From Moringa oleifera (lineage: Eukaryota > Streptophyta > Magnoliopsida > Brassicales > Moringaceae): a DNA stretch of 64,000 bases. Shown here in pieces: positions 37,701-48,749 of the stretch. Both the position numbers and the translations under genes were made by a program. The notes beneath the pieces are model-generated. The model did not search any database, was not told the DNA's origin, and saw nothing but the letters and a program-made list of their open reading frames with translations. The stretch's first letter is position 1. Every line of letters begins with the position of its first letter. Where the stretch lies: assembly GCA_021397835.1 (NCBI GenBank), contig JAJFZO010000889.1, positions 4,588,001 through 4,652,000 on the forward strand, in the 5' to 3' direction.

Positions 37701-39463
37701 CTTTTATTTGATGAATTGATTGCCAGGGCCCTGGCTTTGTCTGTAACTCCACTAGAAGAACGACGCCGTCTGACGAACATAAAGATACTGGAAGGGGAGA
37801 TGACCATGGTTCCAGAATTCTCCGTGAGTCTTAGCTTTCTAACGTTATAAAAGGGGGGAAAAAATAAAATAAAAGATAAAAGGACCAAAATGATATTAGC
37901 GATATCAACGGGTTAAATCACGGACCCGACCCACAAGGATTACTGTAACTATGGACCGCTTTGCATAAAGTCCAATGTCCTGATCGAGTTGGAGAATGTG
38001 GGTCTAAATTGTCCGACCCACAACACATAAGCCGGAAGCCCATCCAAATACAGGACCGCTAGCCATTATTTTATCGCTGATTTTTTTTAAATTTAATTTA
38101 ATTTCATCTCATTAAAATAGTCAAATTCTATTCTAAGTATTATCTAAATCTTGTAAAGATTTTATGTATTGTAACCCTACTGGATATCACTGGGCCAAAG
38201 CCTCAAAAGAGTACATTGTTTGAATTTTTTATTTTGTAGGTTTTTTCACTATTCAATGAACTGAATTAAGTACACATAAATTTGTTTAATGTAATATTTT
38301 AAATTTTATAAATAATAACTTTAATTATCTTCCTACATGTGATTTAATGAATATGTATCGATACCATAATTAAGAATGTAAATGGCATGGTCTTTACGCA
38401 GACACTTTGGCATCTACCCACTAAACAACTATTCAGAATTATTTTTTTCAAAAAAAAAAAAATAGACAAAGAATATATCACAAATATTCCGAAAACCAAA
38501 CTCGTGGCTCCTAATAATGTCTCCATCTTTCTAGCCTCTTGCCACTAAAATCTAATGTCATCGGGTCGATACATGCAGAGGAAAATGGCACACACAAAGA
38601 CACTTAGGTTGATTCCTTTAACGATAGTGGTTGGTCCATTAATTGCAAGAAAATGGATTAAAAAAATAATTTTATTGATTTAAAAAATATTTTAAATTTA
38701 TGATATTTTCATAAAATTAATAATTAAAATTTATTATTACATTTTATTATTTTTATATTATTATTATGTATTATAAAAATATTTTAAAATTTTATATTAA
38801 AAAGTTAAACAAAAACTAAGATTATTGTCTCTAAACACAAAGGATAATGTTCAAACACTGTATTTCTCCTTTTGATGGCCTTTGATAAAGTTAATGAAAT
38901 CACAATTAAAATGTTGATAAACTTTCCTTTCTCATTTGTATTCTTACTTAAATTTTTAAATATGAAATTTAAATAATATCTGTATAATTTATTATACTTT
39001 TTTTTTAAAAAAATTACACTTAAAAAAATCTTCAAAATAAAATGGGAGATTGCTTTTATCCACTGAAGAGTTCCATGGAGAGTATACGCATAAAGTGACA
39101 GCTGATGCAGTCGTTTTGGTTTCTTTTTTACGCTGAGATTGGTACGTGTGGTTGATACGCCTTTTGAGGTACGTGTGCTCAGGAAGGACAGAGATTGATC
39201 AATCAATTGTATTGAAACCTTTAGGCTTTAGGAAGCTGCCATGCACTTTCCTCCCTTCCAACTAACCCATAACGTTATTACTTAAATCTATTGAGTACAA
39301 TCTGACTCTGCAACTTCCTTGCAATTCCATTACTTTTCTTGATTATCTCCGCTTTGATTCTTTCCCAAAAAAACCGAATCCTTTTTCAGCTTTTACTCTC
39401 TTTACATGTTCAAGACTGTTGCATGTTATTGACTTTGGTTTCAGACAAAGTTGTCTTGTTAAG
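34756..39463. other. Intergenic region between divergent PQ-loop and CML41-like genes
   Basis: Holds the promoters of both flanking genes. AT-rich blocks occur at 35980-36100, 36600-36740, 38060-38330 and 38640-38800. 37230-37850 is less AT-rich and has several overlapping open frames on both strands (the largest 126 codons at 37289-37669, minus), but none resembles a known protein and they conflict with each other. I see no clear gene or mobile element. Confidence 0.5.
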
Positions 39464-40027
39464 ATGGCAACCGGTGGAGTTTCAAAGCCGTCAAGATGGT
39501 TCTCCAACAGGAACCTTAGGTTAAGTTTCCCTCGTCGCAGATCAAAGTCGAGTTCTCCGACGCTAATCTGCTCGCCTAAGTCATCACCACGGACTCCAAT
39601 TAGAACCAGCACGAGAGAGGATGAGCTGAAGGAAGTGTTTCGCCGGTTTGATGGGGACGGTGACGGCAAAATCTCGGCCTTTGAACTCAGGGCCTACTTC
39701 GGGTCCATAGGAGAGCACATCTCCCATGAAGACGCGCAGGCGGTGATCGATGAGGTTGACAAGGACGGTGACAAGTTGTTAGGATTTGAAGATTTCTTGG
39801 GGCTGATGAGTAGGGAAGGCAGCGACGAGGATGATCTGAGAAGGGCATTTGAGATGTTCGAAATGGAGAAAGGGTCAGGCAGCATAACCCCTAAAGGTTT
39901 GCAGAGGATGCTTCATCGCCTTGGTGATACGAAATCGTATGATGAGTGTGTTGCCATGATTCAAGTCTATGATATTGATGGCAATGGAGTGCTTGATTTT
40001 CATGAGTTTCACCAAATGATGGCATGA
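39464..40027 (+). CDS. CML41: Calmodulin-like calcium sensor, CML41-like
   Basis: 187 aa, single exon. The basic, Ser-rich N-terminus (SKPSRWFSNRNLRLSF, then RRRSKSSSP) is followed by four EF-hand positions. EF1 is canonical (D63-G-D-G-D-G-K-I...E74). EF2 (D99 to D110) keeps the 1, 3 and 5 Asp but ends in Asp. EF3 (about 133-144, EKGSGSITPKG) has lost calcium ligands. EF4 is canonical (D170-I-D-G-N-G...E181). The pattern KISAFELRAYFGSIGEHISHE and KGSGSITPKGLQRML matches Arabidopsis CML41 (At3g50770) as I remember it. That protein is reported at plasmodesmata, where it promotes flagellin-induced callose closure. The start is the ATG at 39464; the 15 codons upstream lack an ATG and contain a possible TTTCAG acceptor of a leader intron. 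Confidence 0.9.
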   Translation: MATGGVSKPSRWFSNRNLRLSFPRRRSKSSSPTLICSPKSSPRTPIRTSTREDELKEVFRRFDGDGDGKISAFELRAYFGSIGEHISHEDAQAVIDEVDKDGDKLLGFEDFLGLMSREGSDEDDLRRAFEMFEMEKGSGSITPKGLQRMLHRLGDTKSYDECVAMIQVYDIDGNGVLDFHEFHQMMA

Positions 40028-41232
40028 GTGCGTTTAATGTTTAGGTTCATCGTCTTTTTGTGAGTAACGCCCTGGAGAGAGGGATCCCATGACCTCTTTT
40101 CACAAGAGATTTATATATCTGATGAGGTCTGATCTTAGCTTGTAATAACTAATAAGAATAAATGTCTCTGCAGAAAGGGAACATAAGTCCACATTAGCTG
40201 TTGATCTTTATTTCTTTGTGGGCATATATGCAGATCTTTTATTATGGGTAAAGAAATGAAACACAAATTAAGGTAACAATCCACTGCTTGCCCTTTGTCA
40301 AGTTTTGAGTGAATTATAATATGAAACAATCAAGATTCGGTTTTTCTACAAACATCGGTTTCCTTTTGCTCCTGAACAAGTGAATTTAGGCTGGTTTATG
40401 TAGATTCAGGAGAACCCCATTAAGGCATCTGTAATAAAAAGCCGGGAAAGCTGAATCAAAGCTGGGGGATCTGAGGAAAAAGAAAGCTAACGAAGCAACA
40501 AACATTAGCTTTAACAGCAAGAAACTCAAGAAAGTTTGCTGAGCTTTTTCCTTTTGGGGTGGGTAATTAAACAAGCAAGCCAGAATCATAAAGCTGTCCT
40601 TATTGCTGTATCAGCATCTGTTGTTTCCTTCAAGCAACCAGAACTCTAGCCCACAGGAGAGAGCAGATGGTTCAGCGAGATCACGTGGGTGTCAAGGTGT
40701 GTGCTTTAAGTTACCCATGCAATGGCTACTGAAGAGACCGCACATACGTCTACATCGGTGACGTGAAAGCTGTAACTACAGCTTAGTGGGCTTTGCTCTT
40801 GGCCATATGGGCCTAACTCGATTTCCATGTTACGGCCCCAATGAGAATGATTCCTTTTTTCTTTCCGGCTTCTCTCCTCCCCCACCAGTCCCCGCGGCCA
40901 CGGTTTGTTTGTTTTTTTCCCAAAAAAAAAAAAAGAGAAAAAACCATTAGAGGATGCTTTGGCACTTTTGAGTGGTACGAGGAACCGTATTAACATCTCG
41001 GAGGATCCGACAAAAGAAACTCAAGAGATGGGCATTTGGATCATGCATCCGAGGGCTGTTAACGTGCCACGTTGCGTTCTCCGTCGGTGATGAGGTGGAG
41101 ACTGTGGGGTTTGGGTGTTGATCTTCCCGGTTCGGTTGGATGGCCTAACAAGGGATTTCGGACCGAATAATCCTCAGTGGTTGAATCACTTTAAGAAGAC
41201 TGTTGAGAAGTTGATGCAAAGAAAAACCTGAG
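40028..41232. other. Spacer and promoter of the COR413-like gene
   Basis: 3' flank of the CML41-like gene followed by the upstream region of the COR413-like gene. A G-box core CACGTG occurs at 40682-40687 and an ACGT-rich stretch (aacgtgccacgttgcg) near 41061. No gene recognised. Confidence 0.5.
41083..41088 (-). promoter_or_regulatory. Possible CRT/DRE cold-response element
   Basis: GTCGGT on the plus strand reads ACCGAC on the minus strand, the (A/G)CCGAC core bound by CBF/DREB factors. It lies 145 bases upstream of the start of a gene whose family is cold-regulated. A 6-base motif can occur by chance. Confidence 0.35.
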
Positions 41233-42843
41233 ATGGAGAATTTGATGGGATTAATTGAGGGGGCAGCGAGTGTTGTGTCAGCGTCGGCATCTACTGAGGC
41301 CGGATCCAGCGAAGCTCGAGCCACCTTTCAGTGGGGTGGCACCATTTCCGCTCTGTTAGTCCCCTTTGTTCATCCGGTGATAAATATCTTCTGATTCACA
41401 TAACTTTGTCATTTGCTGGTGATATTTGAAAAAGCAAAGTTGTTAGTCTGGATGTTTTATTTCTCTTTATTTGCATTTCGAGAACTTGAACAATTTGTAT
41501 GCAAATTTTGGGGATCTCTCGTGTATACTAGCCGGGTCATAAATTTCTAGTGATTGTTTGCTTGAACAAAGTATTTACTTTTCCCCATTTCTTTTAATGA
41601 ATTTTTGTTTCTTTATAGCTGCTAGATGGGTTAAGCAGTGTTGAGTATTGATTGATGTGGTTTCTCTTTGTATATTATCATAATTAGATCCTTTTCTTCT
41701 TTGTGTCTCATTACTATTTAATGTTTAATCATGTTAATGGAGATGAGTGTGAAGGAAAGGTTTTAGGAAATCATCCTCCCTTTTACAGAGCATTTGATTG
41801 CAAACTAGTCACAGTGATTATGCAATTCTGGTTTTGATGAATGTAAGAAAGATTTCATATGGTTAAGCAGGTGCTTACTGTGATTTTACTGAAAAGAATG
41901 ATAGAAGCTTCAGTGCTGCAGAGCATGTGCCTTAAGTACTGTAAATGGAGTGGAGTAATTACATCTTGAAATTTTGTTGAGGTTTTCTTTGGCAGAAAAA
42001 CTTGGCTTTTCTTGTTGATACACAACTATTTAAGACATCTATTCTCAGTGCTGTCTACTTCTATTAAGTATCAAGACTGTATTTACTTACTCTAAGAACT
42101 GTCTAAATATTAGATTTTCTGTGTCTGATATTAGATCTCTTATAAAGTAGCAGTTTCTATTAGTTCAAGTAAATTTACTTCAGTTTATTGTGAAGTTAGC
42201 TTATATTAACAATTGGTTCCTTGTTGTGTTTTCCCAATAGATTTTTGTTACTCCTGAACCGAACGGGGCAGAGGTCAGCTAGACAGACTGACCTTCTTGT
42301 ATTGTATCTCTTTACAAGTTTTCCAACTGTGTTGTTTAAAATCATAAGGTGTTTTCTAGTTTCCTTTATTGTATTTTGGTTAACTTAAGATCTGTGCTTT
42401 GTGATGGTGCTTACTTAAGTTAGTGCTCTGATGATGCAGGGGAGATTTTGGTCATTGGGTTGCTTTCCTTGCTGTTGCAGCAAAGCTTTTCTTTCCTGAA
42501 ACATTTTCAGGTTCTTGTAGACTTTAATTGATCAGCTTACCCTTGGTTATATTTGCAGTTTCTGGTTTTTTCCATGTTATAGTCATACTTGTGGATTTTA
42601 TTTACAGCTTCTCGCTTTATCATATTTGTCATCACACCTAGCTGGCTGGCTAATGGACTGCGTGACAGCATTGCTGGTGGTGTCTTTTGTCTCATAATTG
42701 GGATTATACTTGTCTTAATAGAGATTCGAAGAATTGGAGGATTGAGGAGTTGTGAATGTAATTTGCATTGCTCTTGTTATTGGCTTGCTATGTCTTTCCT
42801 GTTCTTTTTCACTATATTGTACTTATGCCGGGGAACTTGGTAG
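41233..42843 (+). CDS. Cold-regulated 413 (COR413) plasma membrane-type protein
   Basis: 178 aa integral membrane protein of the plant COR413 family, which is associated with cold and drought acclimation. The biochemical role is not known. Exons traced by hand are 41233-41354, 42241-42348, 42440-42510 and 42608-42843, with frame kept at every junction. Family blocks: FQWGGTISAL, LLLLNRTGQRSARQTDLLV, SFPTVLFKIIRGDFGHW, LFFPETFS and SRFIIFVITPSWLANGLRD. Four to five hydrophobic helices are expected. The C-terminal end (after RRIGGLRS) is the least certain part. An alternative splice near the GTAAT at 42758 would swap to another hydrophobic frame, so the last 30 or so residues could differ. It was missed by simple ORF logic because exons 1-3 are short. 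Confidence 0.8.
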
Positions 42844-44164
42844 ATATGGAGTCCTACAGGACGCCAGGATCCTTTTCCAACTTGTATATTATCGCTTGAG
42901 CTTGCGTTTTGCTTCTTTATCAAGGATAAACTTCCTTCTGTTATTCCTCACTAGCTATGGCTCGCTGAACCTTGCATTTCCTGCTATATTTCAGTATAGG
43001 CTCGCAGTGGTAAAACATTAATACTATCACATTGAAAATAGAAAATGAGAACTTTATCTTACAATATTTCTATTCATGTTAATTATACCGTTCTAAACTA
43101 GTTCTGTTCTTGATAAACAGAATGAGTGCTAATGTTCAGAAGAGCTTTGCTTGAAGCATTATGGATCATTCATTCTGACTATGTCCAGTTATGCTTTATT
43201 AAGTCTGGATTGATGATTCATTTAATGATCAAGCCATGGAAGGTTGTTGTTTCTCTGGACATGTAACAAGAAGCTCTGGATGCCCATGGTTACCGTCAGA
43301 AAAAGGGGGGGATCTGAAGCTCTATTGTGATTAGTGAATTAAGAGATTCAAGGAAGTAATTAGATCTCCTTCTCAAATTTTGTCAATCTCAACCCAAGAG
43401 TTAGCTGGAGGGACTGAAATATGTATTGCTGGGTTGCTCAAATGCATTAAAAAATACAGAAGCTATCCTTCTGTGCCCAGGAAGTATTTATCTGATTTTC
43501 TGTCTTAGCTCCATTGATTCAACTGGTGAATCTGCCTGAGATATGCATGCAGGCCTGGCTTATGCAACAGGATGATGTGATTACTGACATTGGAACTTAA
43601 GCTGATATCTCTCGGCAGCATGGCTGCTTTGATTGTCAATTTCAGCTGGTGGTGGCGGAACAGCATCGTTTGTTTAAACTAAATGAATTTTAAACAACAA
43701 AGAACTGCGAATTGTGATGATTTGTTGTGCTGGATAGAGTTTGGAAATCTGCATTGGAATCTCAATCGTGCCGAGTATATATTAGTGTTTGAGAAAGATT
43801 GAAGTCTATTTTATTAATTTTTTGGAGGGTTATGCTTGAAAATGGTTACTTAAAGATAACCTTTCTTTTGATGACCCTAATCTGGGGCAAGATGTGGCTG
43901 GGTCACAGACTTCTTGGTCAACCAAGCAATCTCTTCCTTCCCAATGTATTTTAGAGTCCTGCATCCAAAATTCAACACGCGAAGCTTCACAGAACCTTTC
44001 TTTGCAGGAAAAGTCCGTTGACTTGCGAACCAAATGCGTCTTTGCAGAAAAAGTCAATTGACTTGAGTACCAAATGCAGCCCTCTGCCAATATGGTGTCA
44101 CCATAAATGGAATTCTGTCCTGGAATAGCTGGGTAGATTGTTCATTAGATGTTCCCAGGTCAAT
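42844..44164. other. Spacer between COR413-like and LYK5-like genes
   Basis: 3' flank of COR413 and promoter of the LysM receptor. A possible alternative COR413 tail runs in another frame to 43021. Nothing else is recognised; the minus-strand frame at 43830-44090 is not a known protein. Confidence 0.5.
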
Positions 44165-46081
44165 ATGGGTTTCGTCCTCCTCATCTCCGTTTTTACTCTC
44201 TCAATGCTCTGCTGCTATCCCTTGGTGCACGCTCAACAGCCTTATGTTGGAAAGACCACAACAGATTGTTCCAGCAATAACACACAGAACTCTGAACTTG
44301 GGTACTCCTGTAATGGCCTAAACAGGAGTTGCCAGGCTTTTCTCATCTTCAGATCTCTACCTCCTTACTCTACTGTTGCTTCGATATCTACTCTCTTGGC
44401 TTCCGAACCATCTCAGCTCTCTGGAATAAACTCGGTTTCTGAGACTGCAGCGTTCGAAACAGACAAGCAGGTCATAGTTCCTGTCAACTGCTCCTGCTCC
44501 GGTGAGAATTATCAGGCGAACACTTCTCATGTAATTAAGCAGGATGACACTTACTTGCTCATCGCCAATAACACATTTCAAGGCCTCTCAACCTGTCAAG
44601 CTCTTCAGCATCAGAACGGTATCGCCCCTTCAAATTTGTCCATTGGTACAACACTTACCATTCCTCTTAGATGTGCTTGTCCCACAAAGTACCAAAGTGA
44701 TGCAGGTATTAAATACTTGTTGAGCTACTTGGCCGCTTCAGGTGATGATGTTCCAACTATTAGTGAAAGATTTGGTGCAGATGCTGGGAGGACTCGTGAA
44801 GCAAATGGACTTTCTGAAGAAAGCACCATTTATCCCTTCACTACGCTTCTGGTTCCTCTGGATAAACGGCCTTCAAGTTCTCAAACCGTAGTGCCTCCAC
44901 CACCGCCACCTTCACCTCCACCTGCACCTCTATCTCCCACCTCGTCCTCAGAAAACAAAACATGGGTTTATATCCTTGTTGGTGTTCTTGCGGGAATTGC
45001 TCTTATTGTTGTAGTTGGCATAATTGTGTTCTGTGTGTTCTTTGGCAGAAGTGAAAAAAAGTCAGATTCAGTTAACATCTCGGAGGGCTATGAATTTGAG
45101 GGACGTGAAAAACCACTAAAGAAACAGATGGGAGAAGAATCTGAAAACTTCTTTGAGAGCATGTCTAGCATAGCTCAATCCCTGAAAGTATACAGCTTTG
45201 AGGACCTGCAATCTGCAACAGATAATTTCAGCCCAAGTAACTGGATTAAAGGATCTGTATACCGTGCCACAATCAATGGTGATTTTGCTGCCATCAAGAA
45301 AGTGAACGGAGATGTATCGAAGGAGATAACTTTACTGACCAAGATCAATCATTCGAGCCTTATCCGCCTCTCTGGCGTTTGCTTCCATGATGGGCATTGG
45401 TATCTGGTTTATGAGTATGCTGCCAATGGACCTTTGAGTGACTGGATCTATTGCAACAACAGCGATGGAAAATTTTTGAATTGGATGCAGAGAATACAGA
45501 TTGCATTAGACGTTGGCACAGGGCTTAACTATCTACATAGCTTCACCACTCCCCCTCATGTCCATAAGGACATAAACAGCAACAATGTTCTTCTTGATAG
45601 TGATTTCAGGGCCAAGATTGCAAATTTTGCTCTAGCGAGACCAACAGAGGGGCAGGAAGGCCAGTTTGCATTGACTAGGCACATTGTTGGGACCAAAGGT
45701 TACATGGCTCCTGAGTACTTGGAAAATGGTTTAGTCTCCACAAAGCTTGATGTGTATGCATTTGGAGTTCTCACGTTGGAGACTGTTACTGGCAAAGAGG
45801 TTGCTGAACTTAATGGGGACAAGAACATGGACTTATCTGATGTCTTAAATGCTATGCTTCAAGGGGAAGATGGGCAGGAGAGCTTAAGGCACCTCATGGA
45901 TCCTTCCTTACAAGGAAATTACCCTTTGGAACTTGCAACATTTGTGATCAGATTGATCAATAGTTGCTTAAAGAAAGATCCCACAAGTCGCCCAGCCATT
46001 GATGAAACTGTGCAGTTTCTATCTAGGATCTTAACCTCTTCACTCAACTGGGAATTGTCAAACAGCACCTCTGGTTACTGA
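44165..46081 (+). CDS. LYK5: LysM receptor-like kinase, LYK5/LYK4 (LYR) type, with pseudokinase domain
   Basis: 638 aa, intronless. The signal peptide (MGFVLLISVF...VHAQ) is followed by the QQPYVG start typical of LYK5. The three-LysM ectodomain has the two CxC pairs, C-S-C and C-A-C. A proline-rich hinge (VPPPPPPSPPPAP) leads to one membrane helix near residues 266-290 and a cytosolic kinase-like domain. The ATP lysine is present (AAIKK, about K378), but the glycine loop is absent (WIKGSVYRAT). The catalytic loop reads H-K-D-I-N and the DFG motif is replaced by NFA (about residues 487-489). It is therefore expected to be catalytically weak or dead, as known for LYK5/LYR receptors, which bind chitin oligomers and signal through CERK1. 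The start is ATG 44165, because the frame upstream opens only with TTG. A partner paralogue lies tail-to-tail at 46976-48749. Confidence 0.92.
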   Translation: MGFVLLISVFTLSMLCCYPLVHAQQPYVGKTTTDCSSNNTQNSELGYSCNGLNRSCQAFLIFRSLPPYSTVASISTLLASEPSQLSGINSVSETAAFETDKQVIVPVNCSCSGENYQANTSHVIKQDDTYLLIANNTFQGLSTCQALQHQNGIAPSNLSIGTTLTIPLRCACPTKYQSDAGIKYLLSYLAASGDDVPTISERFGADAGRTREANGLSEESTIYPFTTLLVPLDKRPSSSQTVVPPPPPPSPPPAPLSPTSSSENKTWVYILVGVLAGIALIVVVGIIVFCVFFGRSEKKSDSVNISEGYEFEGREKPLKKQMGEESENFFESMSSIAQSLKVYSFEDLQSATDNFSPSNWIKGSVYRATINGDFAAIKKVNGDVSKEITLLTKINHSSLIRLSGVCFHDGHWYLVYEYAANGPLSDWIYCNNSDGKFLNWMQRIQIALDVGTGLNYLHSFTTPPHVHKDINSNNVLLDSDFRAKIANFALARPTEGQEGQFALTRHIVGTKGYMAPEYLENGLVSTKLDVYAFGVLTLETVTGKEVAELNGDKNMDLSDVLNAMLQGEDGQESLRHLMDPSLQGNYPLELATFVIRLINSCLKKDPTSRPAIDETVQFLSRILTSSLNWELSNSTSGY

Positions 46082-46975
46082 AGCTCTAAGGAGAGCTCTA
46101 TTGATGGCCTACAACTAGCTAATTTATTTTGGCGAGCCATAGCTTTGTTCTAGTTTGTCTTTTCTTCTTTATTTTATAAGGAGTTATGTTAGTGTAGATT
46201 GTATCGGTTGCTGCCAGTTCCTTAGAAACATAGCTTTTGAATATTGCTTGAAACTCTTTCCATACCATTATAAAATGTGCTCTATAGAGTTCTTAGCCAT
46301 AATGAAGTTGCCACCATCTTTTCTATGAAGAATCCATTGAGTTCTTCCTACTGCTTTGAATGTAGAATTGAAGTGACAGTAATTTGTCAGCATCAGGTGC
46401 TGTAGTTTCTCTTCTTTTCTCCCCCAAAAGAAGAGAATAACTTACATATTTGACTGAGAAGCAAGAATAGAAAAATGCACCAGCATAGCATCCAGCAGTT
46501 CGCAGGTTGTTTGCTTTGTTTCCTGGTCTTCTAAGGAAGCCAGGGATGAAACTTGCACTGCTTCTGGTAAGTGAAATCTAGCCTCCTGGGCAATGGAACT
46601 AGAGAGCAAGCTAATATATGGCCGAAATAGTTTGTTCCCTCTTGAAGTTTCATCTGCAGTACAGAAGCCTAACCTCCTATTTTGAGCAAAGGTGAACTAA
46701 ATATTGGTGTTGCCATCTGCTTGAGTTCCCAGCTGCGGTGATGCACACTCAAATGCAATGATCTTTAACTCTGCTGTAATATGCACTGGCAGATTCAAGT
46801 GATTTTATTATTGCCACTATCAAAATATAGAATTTTTTTCATTAAAAGTCAACAGACAAGGATTTCTATACATTTGATCACCATGATTGATCAAAAAAAA
46901 TATTTGACAGGAATTTCTGAAACAGGAAAGTAAATGAAAAGAAATGTCTCGGCCTGTTTTCCATAACTTCATTAA
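46082..46975. other. Spacer between convergent LysM receptor genes
   Basis: Contains the 3' flanks of the two tail-to-tail LysM receptor genes. No coding sequence is recognised and no transposon remnant is visible. Confidence 0.5.
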
Positions 46976-48749
46976 TCAGCGAGCTTTGACTGGATTGCTG
47001 ACCTGAGTTACTTCTTCTGCTTCTAACCCAGAAGTCCAGGACCTTTCTATTGTCTCTGTAGATGATTGAGCAAGAACAGAGAGGTCGAAAACAATTTCTG
47101 CCATGCTTGGCCTATCCAAAGACCTTTCCAGTGTGCATGCACTAGCCAAGGTTGCCAAGCTCAGAGCACCATCAATGGGATAAAAACTCCCCAAGTTAGG
47201 ATCCATCCAATTTCTCAACGTCTCCTCTCTCTTCTCTTCATAATCCAAGACCCCTCTTATATCCTTCCACAATATAACAGCCTCACCATTTTCGTCTGTT
47301 CTCATGGATCTTTTCCCAAAAAGCAACTCTAACAAAATAACTCCATAAGCAAAAACATCCTCTTCCAGCATTGAAGGTCTTGTTGCAGGTCTAGCCATAG
47401 AGAAATTGGATATTTTGGCCTTAAACCTGGAGTCAAGAAGTATGTTACCTGTTCTTATATCCCCGTGAGCAATGCTTGGTTGAGAATGTTCATGCATGTA
47501 CTGTAGGCCATTGGCCACATCTAGTGCTATGTTTAACCTGTGACTCCAACTGAGGAAGGTTACAGAAGCTGATGAGGATGATTTTTCTGAATACAACCAC
47601 TTGTCCAATGATCCATTTCAACATTTTCATAAACCAAGAAGTGATTCCCATCAGAATCGGACGAAAGACATGTTAACTTCACCAGATTTGAACTGATCCT
47701 CCAATCCCACAGAGTTCATTAAGGTTCATGGTTGCCTCCATTATCTCTTTAATCTCATACATAATCGGCTTGCTAAGATGGTCTGAAACTCCAGGCAGCA
47801 GCTTATCCTGTTTGATCTTTGGCTCCTGAATCTTATCTCTCTTTCCTTCTCCTTGAATAAATTCAGCGGTCTCCAAAGAGGAGCCATTACAATTCAAAGT
47901 CTCCTTTTTCTTATGTAGTCGGTGTCTACTGATCAGTGAAACCATTAGAAGGAAAATAAAGAGAGAACTTCCTATGCTTATAACAACAATGAGGATCCAA
48001 TGGTGCTTGAATTTGTTTCTTCAAGGAGGAGAAGACAGAGGTTGCAAGAGAAGTGGCAACTGTGACACAGGAATCAAAGCTGGAAGATACACTTCAGCGC
48101 TAAAGTTCTTGTAGTTATTTTCAGCAATCATATCAGCTGGTGATGCACCAAACTTATTGCTTACATGTAATACATCGTCATCAGGCTGCCATGTATATGT
48201 GACGAGATACTTGATTCCATTTTCTACATTAATTTTCGAAGGGCACTTACAGAACACAGGAATCACCACTTCAACACCAATTTGCAGGAGGTTTGGATCC
48301 CGAGAAGGATTCATGTCTTCCACTACATGCCAATCAGTAAGATTCTCAAATGAAGTGACTGAAACTAAGTAAAAGCTATCACCTTTCTTGATCTGGTAGG
48401 TGATGTTGGCAGTATATTGGTTACTGGAGCAACCACAGGCTATGGGAACCAGTAAGAGTTGGCCTGCAGTTAACAAAGAATCCTCAGAAACCAAGTTACT
48501 AGCTCTTGCAATCGACAGACCACTTACCTCAAACAGATCAGATATGTTTCTCAGGTCCAGAAATATTGGTGGCTGGGCAAAATATGCAGCATATGTCTTG
48601 CATGAAGGAGGTGAATCTGCTGAGCAGGAGAAGTCTGTGGCGCTGTTGGCAGGCAATTGGGCTCTGCTATTCATGGTGGAGAAGAAGAAAAGCAGGAAAA
48701 ACCGAGTTTGTGAAAACAGGAGGCATGAAACAGTAATTGCCATGACCAT
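46976..48749 (-). pseudogene. Broken LysM receptor-like kinase (LYK4/LYR type)
   Basis: A second LysM receptor-like kinase with three lesions. The first part, 48749-48021, encodes 242 aa: signal peptide, a three-LysM ectodomain with C-G-C and C-K-C pairs, then an in-frame TGA at 48021-48023. The same frame then continues (FKHHWILIVVISIG, a membrane helix) to 47679. There about 40 codons between GGSV and NLVKL are missing at about 47691, which removes the ATP-lysine region. Finally a one-base deletion near 47615 shifts the frame after the LVYEN block. The rest, 47608-46976, is an otherwise well-preserved C-lobe ([36 protein letters not shown] in place of DFG). A full receptor cannot be made. 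The ectodomain ORF alone could still give a secreted LysM protein. Confidence 0.85.

Noticed and set aside
37253..37850. Several overlapping ORFs on both strands (up to 126 codons)
   Set aside because: They overlap each other on opposite strands and resemble no protein family. A higher GC patch explains open frames.
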